From contig NZ_QKZL01000001.1 in assembly GCF_003253995.1 (NCBI RefSeq), forward strand, positions 62,001 to 126,000: DNA of 64,000 bases. Direction: 5' to 3'. This DNA comes from Palleronia aestuarii. GTDB taxonomy: Bacteria; Pseudomonadota; Alphaproteobacteria; Rhodobacterales; Rhodobacteraceae. This document shows positions 25,117-34,071 of the stretch, piece after piece. Positions within the stretch are counted from its first letter, which is position 1; each line of letters opens with the position of its first letter. Under the pieces are notes generated by a model. That model did not search any database. It was not told the DNA's origin and worked only from the letters and a program-made list of their open reading frames with translations. The position numbers were made by a program, and so were the translations under genes.

Positions 25117-26087
25117 GAAGCGACCTTTCGGCGGGCGCGCCGCGGTCTCGCAGCACGGTAGAGTTTGAAGGCCGGAGTGCCCTCGCGTTCCTCGATCTCG
25201 GAGAAGAGGTCCCGCAGGGCAGCCTCATAGGGAAGATGCCGGTTCGCGACCAGCCATAGCGTTCCGCGCGGCGCGAGCGCGGTCGCCGCGGAGGAGAGGA
25301 AGGCACGGCCGAGATCGGGATCGCCAGTTCGACCGCGGTGGAATGGCGGGTTGCACACCACGTGATCGGCGGCAGCCTCCGGACGGAAGGCGGTCGCATC
25401 GGCCCAGTGGAAGCGCGCGCGCGGATCGTCGACGTTCTCGCGGGCGCAATCGAGTGCGGCAAGATCCGCCTCGACGAGATGACACTCGGTAACGGCTTCC
25501 GTCTCGAGCACTTTCGACGCGAGATAACCCCAGCCCGCGCCGAGATCGACCACCCGTCCGTTCAGGGGCGGCAAGGTCCGGGCGAGAAGAGCGGAGGCAG
25601 GGTCGACCCCATCGGCGGAGAAGGTTCCGGGGGCGGTCAGGTACCCGTCCGCGTTTCGCGACGGCGGGGCGATCCAGTCGTCGAACGTCCCGCCCGTCAT
25701 GGAGAAGACCTTGCCATGCGCCTTGGAGATGACCTCGCCCACGTCCGCTCGGGCGCGGCACTCCTTGAGGATCGCATCGATGCCATCGGTCTTCTGTCCG
25801 TCCACGACGACCACGGGCGCGACCCGGGCCGCCCGCGCGATCCGGTCCCGCGCGAGGCGGCGTTCCCGCGGGAGACAGACGAGCGCCGTCGCCGCCGCGC
25901 CCCGGGGCGCGATCTCGACATCGAGTCCTCGCGCACGCAGGCGGTCGTGATCGGGCTGATGCGTCTGGATCAGGATCGTCGGATCGGGCAGGCCAACCTC
26001 GGCGACGTCCATCGGGGCGCCGATCACGAGGAGCGGTGGGGTCAGCAGCCCCGCTTCGAGAGCCTGTGTCAGGCGGACATGGAACAT
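25113..26087 (-). CDS. Class I SAM methyltransferase, RsmC-like (16S rRNA guanine-N2)
   Basis: Probable rRNA methyltransferase of 324 residues with the RsmC two-domain layout: a degenerate N-terminal methyltransferase-like half (about 1-150) and a catalytic half with VVDLGAGWGYLASKVL and the target-base motif NPPFHRG. E. coli RsmC methylates G1207 of 16S rRNA; the same target is inferred here. The start at 26087 has a weak Shine-Dalgarno. It lies 16 bases downstream of clpS on the same strand and is coupled to the SDR gene at its 3' end. Confidence 0.88.
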   Translation of the reverse strand: MFHVRLTQALEAGLLTPPLLVIGAPMDVAEVGLPDPTILIQTHQPDHDRLRARGLDVEIAPRGAAATALVCLPRERRLARDRIARAARVAPVVVVDGQKTDGIDAILKECRARADVGEVISKAHGKVFSMTGGTFDDWIAPPSRNADGYLTAPGTFSADGVDPASALLARTLPPLNGRVVDLGAGWGYLASKVLETEAVTECHLVEADLAALDCARENVDDPRARFHWADATAFRPEAAADHVVCNPPFHRGRTGDPDLGRAFLSSAATALAPRGTLWLVANRHLPYEAALRDLFSEIEEREGTPAFKLYRAARPRRARRKVAS

Positions 26088-26103
26088 GGTCTCAGGGCGG
26101 ACC

Positions 26104-26445
26104 CTATTCCTTCTCCATGGTGCATTGCAGGGGATGCTGATGGCGACGTGCGAAATCCATCACCTGCGTCACCTTCGTCTCGGCCACCTCGAAAGAGAAG
26201 ACGCCGACGACAGCCAGGCCCTTCTTGTGCACGGTCAGCATGATCTCGAACGCCTGCGCGTGATTGAGGCCGAAGAACCGCTCGAGGACATGCACGACGA
26301 ACTCCATCGGCGTGTAATCATCATTCAGCAGCATCACCTTGTAGAGCGGCGGCCGCTTCGTTTTCGGCTTCGTCTCGAGCACGACATTCGTGTCGCCGTC
26401 GTCGGGCGTGGGTCTGCCGGACAGGATCGTGGGGTTCTCGATCAC
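26104..26445 (-). CDS. clpS: ATP-dependent Clp protease adaptor ClpS
   Basis: Adaptor that delivers N-degron substrates to ClpA-ClpP. The 113 residues start at a GTG with AGGCGAG upstream. A flexible N terminus is followed by the core [27 protein letters not shown] (positions about 33-59) and the C-terminal helix and strand typical of ClpS, including the HKKG turn. The usual partner clpA is not in this window. A sigma-70-like promoter lies just upstream (26482-26511). Identification is secure by the diagnostic LLNDDYTPM. Confidence 0.95.
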   Translation of the reverse strand: MIENPTILSGRPTPDDGDTNVVLETKPKTKRPPLYKVMLLNDDYTPMEFVVHVLERFFGLNHAQAFEIMLTVHKKGLAVVGVFSFEVAETKVTQVMDFARRHQHPLQCTMEKE

Positions 26446-26481
26446 GTCTCGCCTTTCGGATCGGATGGCTGGATCAGGGCG

Positions 26482-26511
26482 ATTATATAAGGGGAGGGGG
26501 CTTCGTGAAAA
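26482..26511 (-). promoter_or_regulatory. Candidate sigma-70 promoter of clpS
   Basis: On the minus strand a perfect -10 TATAAT (26482-26487) is preceded by TTTTCA (26506-26511) with an 18-base spacer. Transcription would begin near 26475, giving a leader of about 30 bases to the clpS GTG at 26445. A consensus -10 is rare in such G+C-rich DNA, which supports it. Confidence 0.6.
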
Positions 26512-26738
26512 GGGGCGGTCGTCGAGGTGATCGTCGCACCCGCTCGAAATCCACTTCGTCGGCCGGGTTTGGGACAGAATCCGTGAGGTCATCGCCCGGC
26601 TTCCCATGAGGGCAATTCGACCGTCAGCCGCACCGAATGATGCGCTTGGAGCTATCAACCCAAAGTTGAATTATTTTTCAATTATGGCCAGCGTGTCGAT
26701 CACGGTTTCGTTATCCTGAGGAGGCTGGAGGTAGGTCG

Positions 26739-26795
26739 ATGCCCGCCGGAACAACGTCGGGCCTCCGGCGCGCAACCCCCCGCCCTCCTTTTTGA
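26739..26795 (+). CDS. Possible 18-residue leader peptide
   Basis: ATG with GGAGG a suitable distance upstream, encoding MPAGTTSGLRRATPRPPF and stopping two bases before the Shine-Dalgarno of the next tiny frame (26811). The tandem layout resembles a leader peptide or a toxin/sORF pair, but there is no conservation evidence. The overlapping inverted repeats GCCCG...CGGGC and GCCGG...CCGGC suggest RNA structure in the same place. Confidence 0.25.
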   Translation: MPAGTTSGLRRATPRPPF

Positions 26796-26810
26796 CAAGG
26801 AGAATATCTT

Positions 26811-26912
26811 ATGCGGCATAACCGTTCGGTATACTTGGCTTTCCCGGCGTTGCCCGAGGGCCACGCATGGGCGCTTCCGAAATCGGGTGCTTGCGGACCG
26901 AAGCGGCCGTGA
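26811..26912 (+). CDS. Possible 33-residue small protein
   Basis: ATG preceded by a strong AAGGAGA with 7-8 base spacing, encoding 33 residues that begin MRHNRSVYLAFPAL. No membrane helix or known motif. It ends 65 bases before the GTG of the carboxypeptidase. Codon usage is not strikingly biased, so the Shine-Dalgarno is the main evidence. It could be a leader for the downstream gene or a chance frame. Confidence 0.3.
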   Translation: MRHNRSVYLAFPALPEGHAWALPKSGACGPKRP

Positions 26913-26977
26913 TACGGTTCTCGACGACGGACCGGGCAAGAAGATTCGGACGTCAGAGGCAGACAGAGGCAGTATCA

Positions 26978-28354
26978 GTGATCAACCAGAGGTGGAATAT
27001 CGTCCGTTGCTGGGCGGTGGCATTCCTGTGTTTGGGGATCGGCGCGGGCGCGGCTTCGGCCGCGCCCTACGCCGCGATGGTCATCGACGCCCGGTCCGGC
27101 GAAGTGCTTCATTCCCGCAACGCCGACGCGCGTCTTCACCCGGCGTCGCTCACGAAGATGATGACGCTCTACATCGCGTTCCAAGCCGCCGAGCACGGCG
27201 AGATCTCGATGGACACGATGGTTACGATTTCCCACAACGCGGCGTCCGAGCCGCCTTCGAAGCTGGGCCTTCGGGCGGGTCAGAAGATCGCCCTGCGCTA
27301 TCTCGTCCGCGCGGCCGCCGTCAAATCGGCGAACGATGCCGCGACCGCGATCGGCGAGGCGATCTCCGGGTCCGAGACGGCCTTCGCGGAGCGCATGACC
27401 CGAACGGCGCAGGCCCTCGGCATGACGCGGACGACGTTCCGCAATGCGCATGGCCTTACGCAATCGGGCCATCTGAGCACCGCGCGAGACATGACCACGC
27501 TGGGGCGGCATCTCTTCTACGACTATCCCGATTACTACAACATCTTCTCTCGGCGCAGCACCGATGCCGGCATGACGATGGTCAACAACACCAACCGGCG
27601 GCTTCTCGGGGCGTATCGGGGCGCGGACGGGATCAAGACGGGCTATACGAGTGCGGCGGGATTCAATCTCGTGGCTTCCGCGGAGCGTGGCGGCGAACGG
27701 ATCATCGCAACGGTCTTCGGCGGTCGGTCGACGGCCTCGCGTAACGCACGGGTGGCGGAACTTCTCGATATGGGCTTCGATCGCGCCCCGAGCCGAGTGG
27801 CGGTCGTGCGTCCCGCCCGTCCCGCCTATGCCGGGCAGGGCGGCGTGGCCGTCGCCCTCGCGCGATCGCTCCGCCCGCAATCACGCCCGCTTCCGGCGGA
27901 AGCGCCCGCACTCGACGTGGCGCTCGCCTCCGCGGTGGCGGAGGACGTCTCGCGGTCGGTCGATGCGGCCGTGGCACTGGCCGTCGCGACCCCGCCCGTC
28001 CCGCGGCCCGCGACCCATCTCGCCTCCGCTACGGCCGTCCCCGAGGTGACCGTCCCCGATTCGGCCATTTCGTCGGCGGAACTCGAGGTCGTGACGCGGA
28101 TCTCCACGTCGGGCGGACGGCACTGGGGCATCAATCTCGGCTCCTACAATTCACGGCACCAGGCGGAGCGGGTGCTCCTCAAGACCGCGCTCGTGGAGAT
28201 CGGCACGCTCGACGATGCCTTGCGCAAGGTCGTCGCCGGCCGGAGCGGCTACGAGGCGAATTTCGTTGGCATGACGCAGGATCGCGCGGCGCTCGCCTGC
28301 CGCAGGCTTGCCGCGCGCGATGTGGAATGCCAGACGCTGGGACCGCAAGGCTAG
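26978..28354 (+). CDS. D-alanyl-D-alanine carboxypeptidase with SPOR domain
   Basis: Periplasmic penicillin-binding protein trimming the terminal D-Ala of peptidoglycan stem peptides. The 458 residues comprise a signal peptide (1-28), the transpeptidase-like domain with SxxK at S57-K60, SxN at S117-N119 and KTG at K220-G222, a Pro/Ala/Arg-rich linker (about 270-380), and a C-terminal SPOR domain (HWGINLGSYN onward) that binds denuded glycan at the division site. A GTG start at 26978 with AGAGG upstream was chosen because it begins the signal peptide; the frame is open from an ATG at 26867. Its stop overlaps the convergent phosphoesterase stop in CTAG. Confidence 0.93.
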   Translation: MINQRWNIVRCWAVAFLCLGIGAGAASAAPYAAMVIDARSGEVLHSRNADARLHPASLTKMMTLYIAFQAAEHGEISMDTMVTISHNAASEPPSKLGLRAGQKIALRYLVRAAAVKSANDAATAIGEAISGSETAFAERMTRTAQALGMTRTTFRNAHGLTQSGHLSTARDMTTLGRHLFYDYPDYYNIFSRRSTDAGMTMVNNTNRRLLGAYRGADGIKTGYTSAAGFNLVASAERGGERIIATVFGGRSTASRNARVAELLDMGFDRAPSRVAVVRPARPAYAGQGGVAVALARSLRPQSRPLPAEAPALDVALASAVAEDVSRSVDAAVALAVATPPVPRPATHLASATAVPEVTVPDSAISSAELEVVTRISTSGGRHWGINLGSYNSRHQAERVLLKTALVEIGTLDDALRKVVAGRSGYEANFVGMTQDRAALACRRLAARDVECQTLGPQG

Positions 28355-29148
28355 GCCGCGTCGCTTTCGGCGCGCCGCCATTCCCGGTCCACACGCCGGA
28401 AACGCACCTCCGGCTCGGCTGTGAAGGCCGCTTCCTCCGCGCTCCAGGTGGTGATTGCGATCTGGTCCCGCGTCGCCTCGACGAGGTTCACGGTATTCGG
28501 CTCGCCGCGCAGGCGGTTCGAGAGGCCGGTTCCGGCCTGAACGAACAGAAGACCGGGTGCGGCCTCGAACGGCGTCGTCACCGTGTTGTGGAGATGGCCG
28601 GAGAGAACCACGTCCGCGCCACAGGCCTCCAGATCGGACAGTGCGTCCATGGCGCCCCGCATCAGGCGCTTCTCCACTTCGGGACCGTGTTCCAGGGGAT
28701 GATGCAGAACGAGGATCCGGGCGCGCTCGCCGGCATTGGCGAACCCCCGGCAGACCCGGCGCACCGTTCGACCGGAGATCCGGCCGCGCTGCCACGAGAA
28801 ACGGTTGACCGTGTTCACCCCCACCACGACCGCGAGGTCGTTCTCCCAGACGGGCTCGAGATTGCGGTCGATCGCGGCCTTGTAACGGCGCCAAGGGGCG
28901 AAGAAGCGCACGAATATGTTGTCGAGCGGCGTGTCGTGATTGCCGGGAACGGAAAGTGTCGGTGGTTCGATCCGCTCGAGGAACGCCTCCGCGCGGTCGA
29001 ATTGGGATATGCGGGCGCGCTGCGTGAAGTCGCCGGAGATCACCACGAGGTCGGGCGCGAGATCGTTGCAGAGTTCCACGAGTGGCGTCTCGAGCTCCGC
29101 GCGGTCGCGGCCGTAATGCAGATCGGACAGGTGCAGAATTCGGATCAT
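28351..29148 (-). CDS. Metallophosphoesterase (calcineurin-like)
   Basis: Soluble two-metal phosphoesterase of 265 residues. The metal-binding motifs are all present in order: DLHYG (about 9-13), GDFTQRA (about 39-45), GNHDTP (about 69-74), HHPLEH and GHLHNT (about 185-190). This pattern resembles the CpdA/Icc and YfcE-like families; the substrate (cyclic nucleotide, UDP-sugar lipid or nucleotide) cannot be told. The start overlaps the stop of the lipid kinase gene (ATGA), so the two are co-translated and may act on one lipid pathway. Confidence 0.9.
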   Translation of the reverse strand: MIRILHLSDLHYGRDRAELETPLVELCNDLAPDLVVISGDFTQRARISQFDRAEAFLERIEPPTLSVPGNHDTPLDNIFVRFFAPWRRYKAAIDRNLEPVWENDLAVVVGVNTVNRFSWQRGRISGRTVRRVCRGFANAGERARILVLHHPLEHGPEVEKRLMRGAMDALSDLEACGADVVLSGHLHNTVTTPFEAAPGLLFVQAGTGLSNRLRGEPNTVNLVEATRDQIAITTWSAEEAAFTAEPEVRFRRVDREWRRAESDAA

Positions 29149-30053
29149 TCGGTCGTGTCTTCTGTCTTGGGAAGGATGATCCGCAGCGGTTTTTCGGACA
29201 TGCGGAACTTGAAAGGGCTCTTCTCACGGCGCTTTTCGCCGTCGAAGGCGAGAAGGGTCTTTCGGCGTGCGACGTCGATCTCGAGACGTCGGGTCTTTAT
29301 CAGGTCGTAATCGCGGCCTTCCTTGATCGATCCCGTCGTGAGCCGCCAGACGAGCTGAAACAGGGTCCGTCGGGTCGAGGCTCGGGCCACGAGGACCGCG
29401 AAGGCGTCGTTCTCGATCGCGAGACGGCCTTCGATGCCGAACATCTCGAGCTGGTAGGCGGAGCGCGCCACGAAGACGAGCGCGGTCCGCAGCGTCCGGG
29501 TTTCGTCGTCGGACGTCATCGTGAGCTTCATCGGGCGGCGGAACCTGAGAAACGTCTTCAGGACAGACCAATGTGCCGCGATGCGCCGCCGACCCCAATG
29601 CTTATAGACGCTCTCGCGCTCCTTCAGGATCGCGGGATAGATGCCCAGGCTGGCATTGTTGAGGAAGACCTGCCCGTTGACCATGCCGACATGGATATCG
29701 TGGCTCTCGCCGCCGAGGATCTGCTCGGCCGCCTCTTCCGGAACCTCGCTGAGCCCGAGGCCTCTTGTGAAGAAGTTGAACGTCCCGAGGGGCAGGACGG
29801 CGAACGGGATGTCCCGCCCGACCATCGCGGCGGCAACCGCCATCGCGGTTCCGTCGCCACCGGCCGCGACGACGAGATCCGCGTTCTTCTCGATCGCGAG
29901 ATCGATCGTGTCGCTCGGATCGGAACCGGGGGACCATTCCTCTCGCCAGGCACCGTCGCCGAAAACGTCCATGGCGCGCGTGATCGCCTCCTGATCGCGC
30001 GAATTCTGTCCGGATTTCTCGTTGGCGATGACGCAGATGCGATGCGCGGTCAT
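29145..30053 (-). CDS. Diacylglycerol kinase family lipid kinase
   Basis: A 302-residue protein with the DAGK catalytic domain: nucleotide-binding AAGGDGTAMAVA (about 63-74), then LPLGTFNFFTRGLGL and FLNNASLGIYP (family NxSSxGxxA-like). It phosphorylates diacylglycerol or a related lipid, probably at the inner membrane. The F in PLGTFN replaces the G of the canonical PLGTGN; other members with variant residues there are known to me. Coupled to the phosphoesterase gene. Confidence 0.87.
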   Translation of the reverse strand: MTAHRICVIANEKSGQNSRDQEAITRAMDVFGDGAWREEWSPGSDPSDTIDLAIEKNADLVVAAGGDGTAMAVAAAMVGRDIPFAVLPLGTFNFFTRGLGLSEVPEEAAEQILGGESHDIHVGMVNGQVFLNNASLGIYPAILKERESVYKHWGRRRIAAHWSVLKTFLRFRRPMKLTMTSDDETRTLRTALVFVARSAYQLEMFGIEGRLAIENDAFAVLVARASTRRTLFQLVWRLTTGSIKEGRDYDLIKTRRLEIDVARRKTLLAFDGEKRREKSPFKFRMSEKPLRIILPKTEDTTE

Positions 30054-30131
30054 GGATGTCCTCGTTCGGGCTGGACCCCTAACGCGCCGGTCATTCGATT
30101 GTTGCTTTGCCCATCACGATATACGGCCAGA

Positions 30132-31745
30132 TCAGGCGGCGTCGTCGGTCCGGGGGCCGAAGGCGGCCTGCATCAACGCGCGGGTATAGGCGGTCTGCGG
30201 CGCATCGAAGATCTCCTCCGCCGGACCCGCTTCGACCACGTCGCCGCGCTTCATCACGATCACCTTGTGCGACAGCGCCCGGACCACCTTGAGATCGTGC
30301 GAGATGAAAAGATAGGCGAGCCCGTATTTCTGCTGCAGGTCGCGCAAGAGCTCCACGATCTGGACCTGCACGGTCATGTCGAGCGCGGAGGTCGGCTCGT
30401 CGAGGACCACGAGTTTCGGGCGGAGGATCATCGCGCGGGCGATGGCGATGCGCTGCCGTTGACCGCCTGAGAATTCGTGCGGATAGCGGTGCATGGTCGC
30501 CGGATCGAGGCCGACCTCGCGCATCATGCGCGCCACCATATCGCGCCTCTCCCGGCCCTTCGCGGTACCGTGGATGCCGAGGCCTTCTGCGATGATCTCC
30601 TCGACCGTCATCCGGGGCGAAAGCGACCCGAACGGATCCTGGAACACGATCTGCATGTCTGCGCGCAAGGGGCGCATGGCCCGCCCGCGCAGGCCCTGAA
30701 TGTCACGGCCTAGGAAGACGATCGGACCTTCGGACGCGATGAGCCGCATCACCGCAAGCGCGAGCGTGGTCTTGCCGGACCCCGATTCGCCGACGATGCC
30801 GACGGTCTCGCCCGCCCGGACGGAGAAACTGGCCTCGTTCACCGCCTTCACATGGCCCGTGGTGCGGCGGAGGAGCCCCGACTGGATCGGAAACCAGATC
30901 CGCAGATCTTCCGTCTCGGCGATCACCGGTGCGCCTTCGGGGACGGGGGCCGGCCGGCCCGTGCTCTCCGCCTCGAGCAGCATGCGGGTATAGGGATGTC
31001 CGGGGCGGTCGAAAATCTGTGCGGTCGGGCCGTGCTCCACGATCTCCCCGTCCTTCATGACGCAGACCCGGTCGGCGATCTGGCGCACGATGGTGAGATC
31101 GTGGGTGATGAAGAGCATCGAGAGTCCTTCGCGCACCTTCAGCTCCGCGAGGAGGTCGAGGATCTGCGCCTGGATGGTGACGTCGAGCGCCGTGGTCGGC
31201 TCGTCCGCGATCAGGAGGTCCGGCCCGTTGGCGAGCGCCATGGCGATCATCACCCGCTGTCTCTGACCGCCCGACAACTGATGCGGGTAGGCGGAAAGGC
31301 GGCTCTCGGGATCGTTGATGCCCACCTCCGTCATAAGCTCGACGATCCGCGCCCGCGTTGCCTTGCCCTTGAGGCCCTGGTGGAGTTCCAGCGACTCGCG
31401 CAACTGCTTCTCGAGCGTGTGGAGCGGGTTCAGCGACGTCATCGGCTCCTGGAAGATGAAGCTGATGTCGTTGCCGCGGATCTTGCGCAGGGTCCGCTCC
31501 GGCGCGCCGACGAGCTCCTGTCCCTCGTAGGAGATCGACCCCTCGATCTGTGCGGCGCCCGGGAGAAGGTCGACCGTCGAAAGGGCCGTCACCGACTTGC
31601 CGGAGCCCGATTCCCCGACGAGCGCCACGGTCTCTCCGCGCCCGACCTCGAAGGAGACGTGACGGACGGCATGCGTCTCCGCGCCGTCCTGCCGGAACCG
31701 CACGTTGAGGTCGCGCACGGTAAGGACGGGGACGTCATCGGGCAT
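30132..31745 (-). CDS. yejF: Peptide/microcin-type ABC importer ATPase, fused double domain (YejF)
   Basis: ATPase of the YejABEF importer, 537 residues with two ABC domains in tandem. First domain: Walker A GESGSGKS, signature LSGGQRQR, Walker [13 protein letters not shown]. Second: [28 protein letters not shown]. Each is followed by the Oligo/dipeptide C-terminal region ([24 protein letters not shown]). The start overlaps the yejE stop. YejF of enterobacteria powers uptake of microcin C and di/tripeptides; the same role is inferred from the complete operon. Confidence 0.95.
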   Translation of the reverse strand: MPDDVPVLTVRDLNVRFRQDGAETHAVRHVSFEVGRGETVALVGESGSGKSVTALSTVDLLPGAAQIEGSISYEGQELVGAPERTLRKIRGNDISFIFQEPMTSLNPLHTLEKQLRESLELHQGLKGKATRARIVELMTEVGINDPESRLSAYPHQLSGGQRQRVMIAMALANGPDLLIADEPTTALDVTIQAQILDLLAELKVREGLSMLFITHDLTIVRQIADRVCVMKDGEIVEHGPTAQIFDRPGHPYTRMLLEAESTGRPAPVPEGAPVIAETEDLRIWFPIQSGLLRRTTGHVKAVNEASFSVRAGETVGIVGESGSGKTTLALAVMRLIASEGPIVFLGRDIQGLRGRAMRPLRADMQIVFQDPFGSLSPRMTVEEIIAEGLGIHGTAKGRERRDMVARMMREVGLDPATMHRYPHEFSGGQRQRIAIARAMILRPKLVVLDEPTSALDMTVQVQIVELLRDLQQKYGLAYLFISHDLKVVRALSHKVIVMKRGDVVEAGPAEEIFDAPQTAYTRALMQAAFGPRTDDAA

Positions 31746-32965
31746 TACTGGAAGGTCTTTCTCGGATCGAACGCGTCGCGCACGCCCTCGAAGATGAAGA
31801 CGAGGAGCGAGAGCATGATCGCGAAGGTGAAGAACGCCGTGAAGCCGAGCCATGGCGCCTGCAGGTTCTGCTTGGCCTGGAGCGTGAGCTCACCCAGCGA
31901 GGGGGCGGAGGAGGGCAGGCCGAAACCCAGGAAGTCGAGCGAGGCGAGGGTGGAGATCGTGCCGGTGATGAGGAAGGGGAGCATGGTCACCGTCGCGACC
32001 ATCGCATTGGGAAGCATGTGGCGGTACATGATCGTCCAGTTCGAGACGCCGAGCGCGCGCGCCGCGCGGATATACTCGAAGTTCCGCGCCCTGAGAAACT
32101 CCGCGCGGACGACCCCCACGAGCGCCGGCCAGCCGAAAAGCACGGTGACGAAGACGAGAAGCCAGAACCCCCTCCCGAGGATCGCGAAGAGGATGATGAT
32201 GACGTAGAGCGACGGCGTGGAGACCCAGATCTCGATCACCCGCTGGAAGATGAGGTCGGTCCAGCCGCCGAAGAACCCCTGTACCGCGCCCGCGGCGATA
32301 CCGATCAGGGAGGTCAGGACCGTGACGATGAGCGTGAAGAGGATCGACAGCCGGAAGCCGTAGATGACCCGCGCTGCCACGTCGCGCGCGGTGTCGTCCG
32401 TTCCGAGGATGTGGGTTGCGTCCGGCGCCGACGGCGCGGCGGTCCCGAGATCGCTGATCGTGTTGTAGGAATAGGGGATGGGCGGCCAGAGAAGCCAGCC
32501 CGCCTCCGCGCCCTCAGCTACGGCCCCGTCGGCGATGAGCGTCGCGGGATCGTCGAAGCATTCCTCCATGCCGCCGGTGCGGATAAGGCACTTCACCTCG
32601 ATATCGGTATAGACCGCCTCGGTCCGGAAATCGCCGCCGAACTCCGTCTCGGGATAGAAGTTGAAGATCGGGGTGTAGAGGCCGCCGTCGTAGCTCACAA
32701 GGATCGGCTGGTCGTTGGCGATGAATTCGGCGCAGAGCGAGAGGCCGAAGAGGATCGCGAAGAGAACGAGCGACCAAAAGGCGCGCCCGTTGCGGCGAAA
32801 GTTGCGCCAGCGCCGTTCGTTAAGCGGGCTCAGGAACCGTCTGCGCCGCGCGGGCGTGACGGGGGGCGGCGCGTCGAGGCCGCCCGCGCCGGGGTTGGGC
32901 GGCGGCGTGGCGATGCCGGGCTCCGTCGGTTCCGCGGGATCGGGGCGGGTGTCCGGATAAGCCAT
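31745..32965 (-). CDS. yejE: Peptide ABC importer permease (YejE)
   Basis: Inner membrane permease of 406 residues. It has a cytoplasmic Pro-rich N-terminal tail (about 1-40), a first helix (about 65-85), a large periplasmic region with SYDGGLYTPIFNFYPETEFGG, then five helices with the binding-protein-dependent transport signature near EYIRAARALGVS. YejE is usually about 340 residues; the extra length is the tail and a cysteine-bearing insert near residues 120-150. It starts one base past the yejB stop, with GGGAGGG upstream. Confidence 0.94.
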   Translation of the reverse strand: MAYPDTRPDPAEPTEPGIATPPPNPGAGGLDAPPPVTPARRRRFLSPLNERRWRNFRRNGRAFWSLVLFAILFGLSLCAEFIANDQPILVSYDGGLYTPIFNFYPETEFGGDFRTEAVYTDIEVKCLIRTGGMEECFDDPATLIADGAVAEGAEAGWLLWPPIPYSYNTISDLGTAAPSAPDATHILGTDDTARDVAARVIYGFRLSILFTLIVTVLTSLIGIAAGAVQGFFGGWTDLIFQRVIEIWVSTPSLYVIIILFAILGRGFWLLVFVTVLFGWPALVGVVRAEFLRARNFEYIRAARALGVSNWTIMYRHMLPNAMVATVTMLPFLITGTISTLASLDFLGFGLPSSAPSLGELTLQAKQNLQAPWLGFTAFFTFAIMLSLLVFIFEGVRDAFDPRKTFQ

Positions 32966-32966
32966 C

Positions 32967-34061
32967 TCAGCCCTCCCGCGTCTCGAAGTCGATCCGGGGA
33001 TCGACGAAGACATACATGAGATCGGAGACGATCCCCACGAGGAGCCCGATCAGCCCGAAGAAGAAGAGCGTGCCGAAGATCACCGGATAGTCGCGCTGCA
33101 ACGCGGCCTCGAAGCCCAGACGCCCGAGCCCGTCGAGCGAGAAGAGCACTTCGATCAGGAGCGAGCCGGTGAAGAAGACGCCGATGAACACCGACGGAAA
33201 GCCCGCGATGATGATGAGCATCGCGTTCCGGAAGACATGTCCATAGAGGACCCGGCTCTCCTTAACGCCCTTCGCGCGCGCCGTGACGACATACTGCTTC
33301 TTGATCTCGTCGAGGAAGCTGTTCTTCGTCAGGAGCGTCAGCGTGGCGAAGGCGCTGATCGTCGATGCCGTGACCGGAAGCGCGATGTGCCAGAAATAGT
33401 CGCCGATCTTTCCCAACAGGCTCAGCTGGTCCCAATTGTCGGAGGTCAGTCCGCGCAGCGGGAAGATCTGGAAATACGACCCGCCAGCGAAGAGAACGAT
33501 CAGCAGGATCGCGAACAGAAATCCGGGGATCGCGTAGGCCACGATGATGAGCGCGCTCGTCCATGTGTCGAAGCTCGACCCGTCGGAGACGGCCTTGCGG
33601 ATGCCGAGCGGGATCGAGATGACATAGGCGATCACCGTCGACCAGAGCCCGAGAGAGATCGAGACGGGCATCTTCTCCAGCACGAGATCGAGCACGGAGA
33701 TCGAGCGGAAATAGCTCTCCCCGAAATCGAAGCGGACGTAGTTCCACATCATCGTGAGGAAGCGTTCGAGCGGCGGCTTGTCGAAGCCGAATTCCCGCTC
33801 GAGATCGGCGATGAAATCGGCGGGAAGCCCGCGCGCGCCGGCATAGTCGGAGCTCGTCACGCCGCCGCCCCCGGTATCGCCGACGCTCGGGCCGGACGAG
33901 CCGGAGATGCCCTGCATCACGTCGCCTGACCCCTCCATCCTGGCGATGATCTGCTCGATCGGCCCGCCGGGGACGAACTGGGTCAAGACGAAATTGATGA
34001 CCATGATCCCGATGAGGGTCGGGATGATCAGCAGCACCCGCCGGAGGAGATATCCGCCCAA
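32967..34061 (-). CDS. yejB: Peptide ABC importer permease (YejB)
   Basis: Inner membrane permease of 364 residues, partner of YejE. It begins [25 protein letters not shown], the DppB-like first helix, with a glycine/serine-rich periplasmic loop (about 42-80), then further helices and the transport signature near [15 protein letters not shown]. The start codon is TTG, with GAGGAA upstream, in an operon whose other starts are ATG. The low-complexity loop (GTGGGG-like) is a feature of this family in Rhodobacterales as far as I recall. Confidence 0.94.
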   Translation of the reverse strand: MGGYLLRRVLLIIPTLIGIMVINFVLTQFVPGGPIEQIIARMEGSGDVMQGISGSSGPSVGDTGGGGVTSSDYAGARGLPADFIADLEREFGFDKPPLERFLTMMWNYVRFDFGESYFRSISVLDLVLEKMPVSISLGLWSTVIAYVISIPLGIRKAVSDGSSFDTWTSALIIVAYAIPGFLFAILLIVLFAGGSYFQIFPLRGLTSDNWDQLSLLGKIGDYFWHIALPVTASTISAFATLTLLTKNSFLDEIKKQYVVTARAKGVKESRVLYGHVFRNAMLIIIAGFPSVFIGVFFTGSLLIEVLFSLDGLGRLGFEAALQRDYPVIFGTLFFFGLIGLLVGIVSDLMYVFVDPRIDFETREG

Positions 34062-34071
34062 AGCCGGTTCC

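Larger units (their letters stand above)
26446..26977. other. 532-base intergenic region between clpS and dacC
   Basis: It holds the clpS promoter (26482-26511), an AT-rich tract around 26660-26690 including a TTGAA...TTCAA repeat, and two tandem tiny reading frames on the plus strand (26739-26795 and 26811-26912). A TTGACA at 26792-26797 could instead be the -35 of a promoter for the carboxypeptidase gene, but the nearest -10-like CATAAC is 19 bases on. No RNA gene of a family I recognise is seen. Confidence 0.5.
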
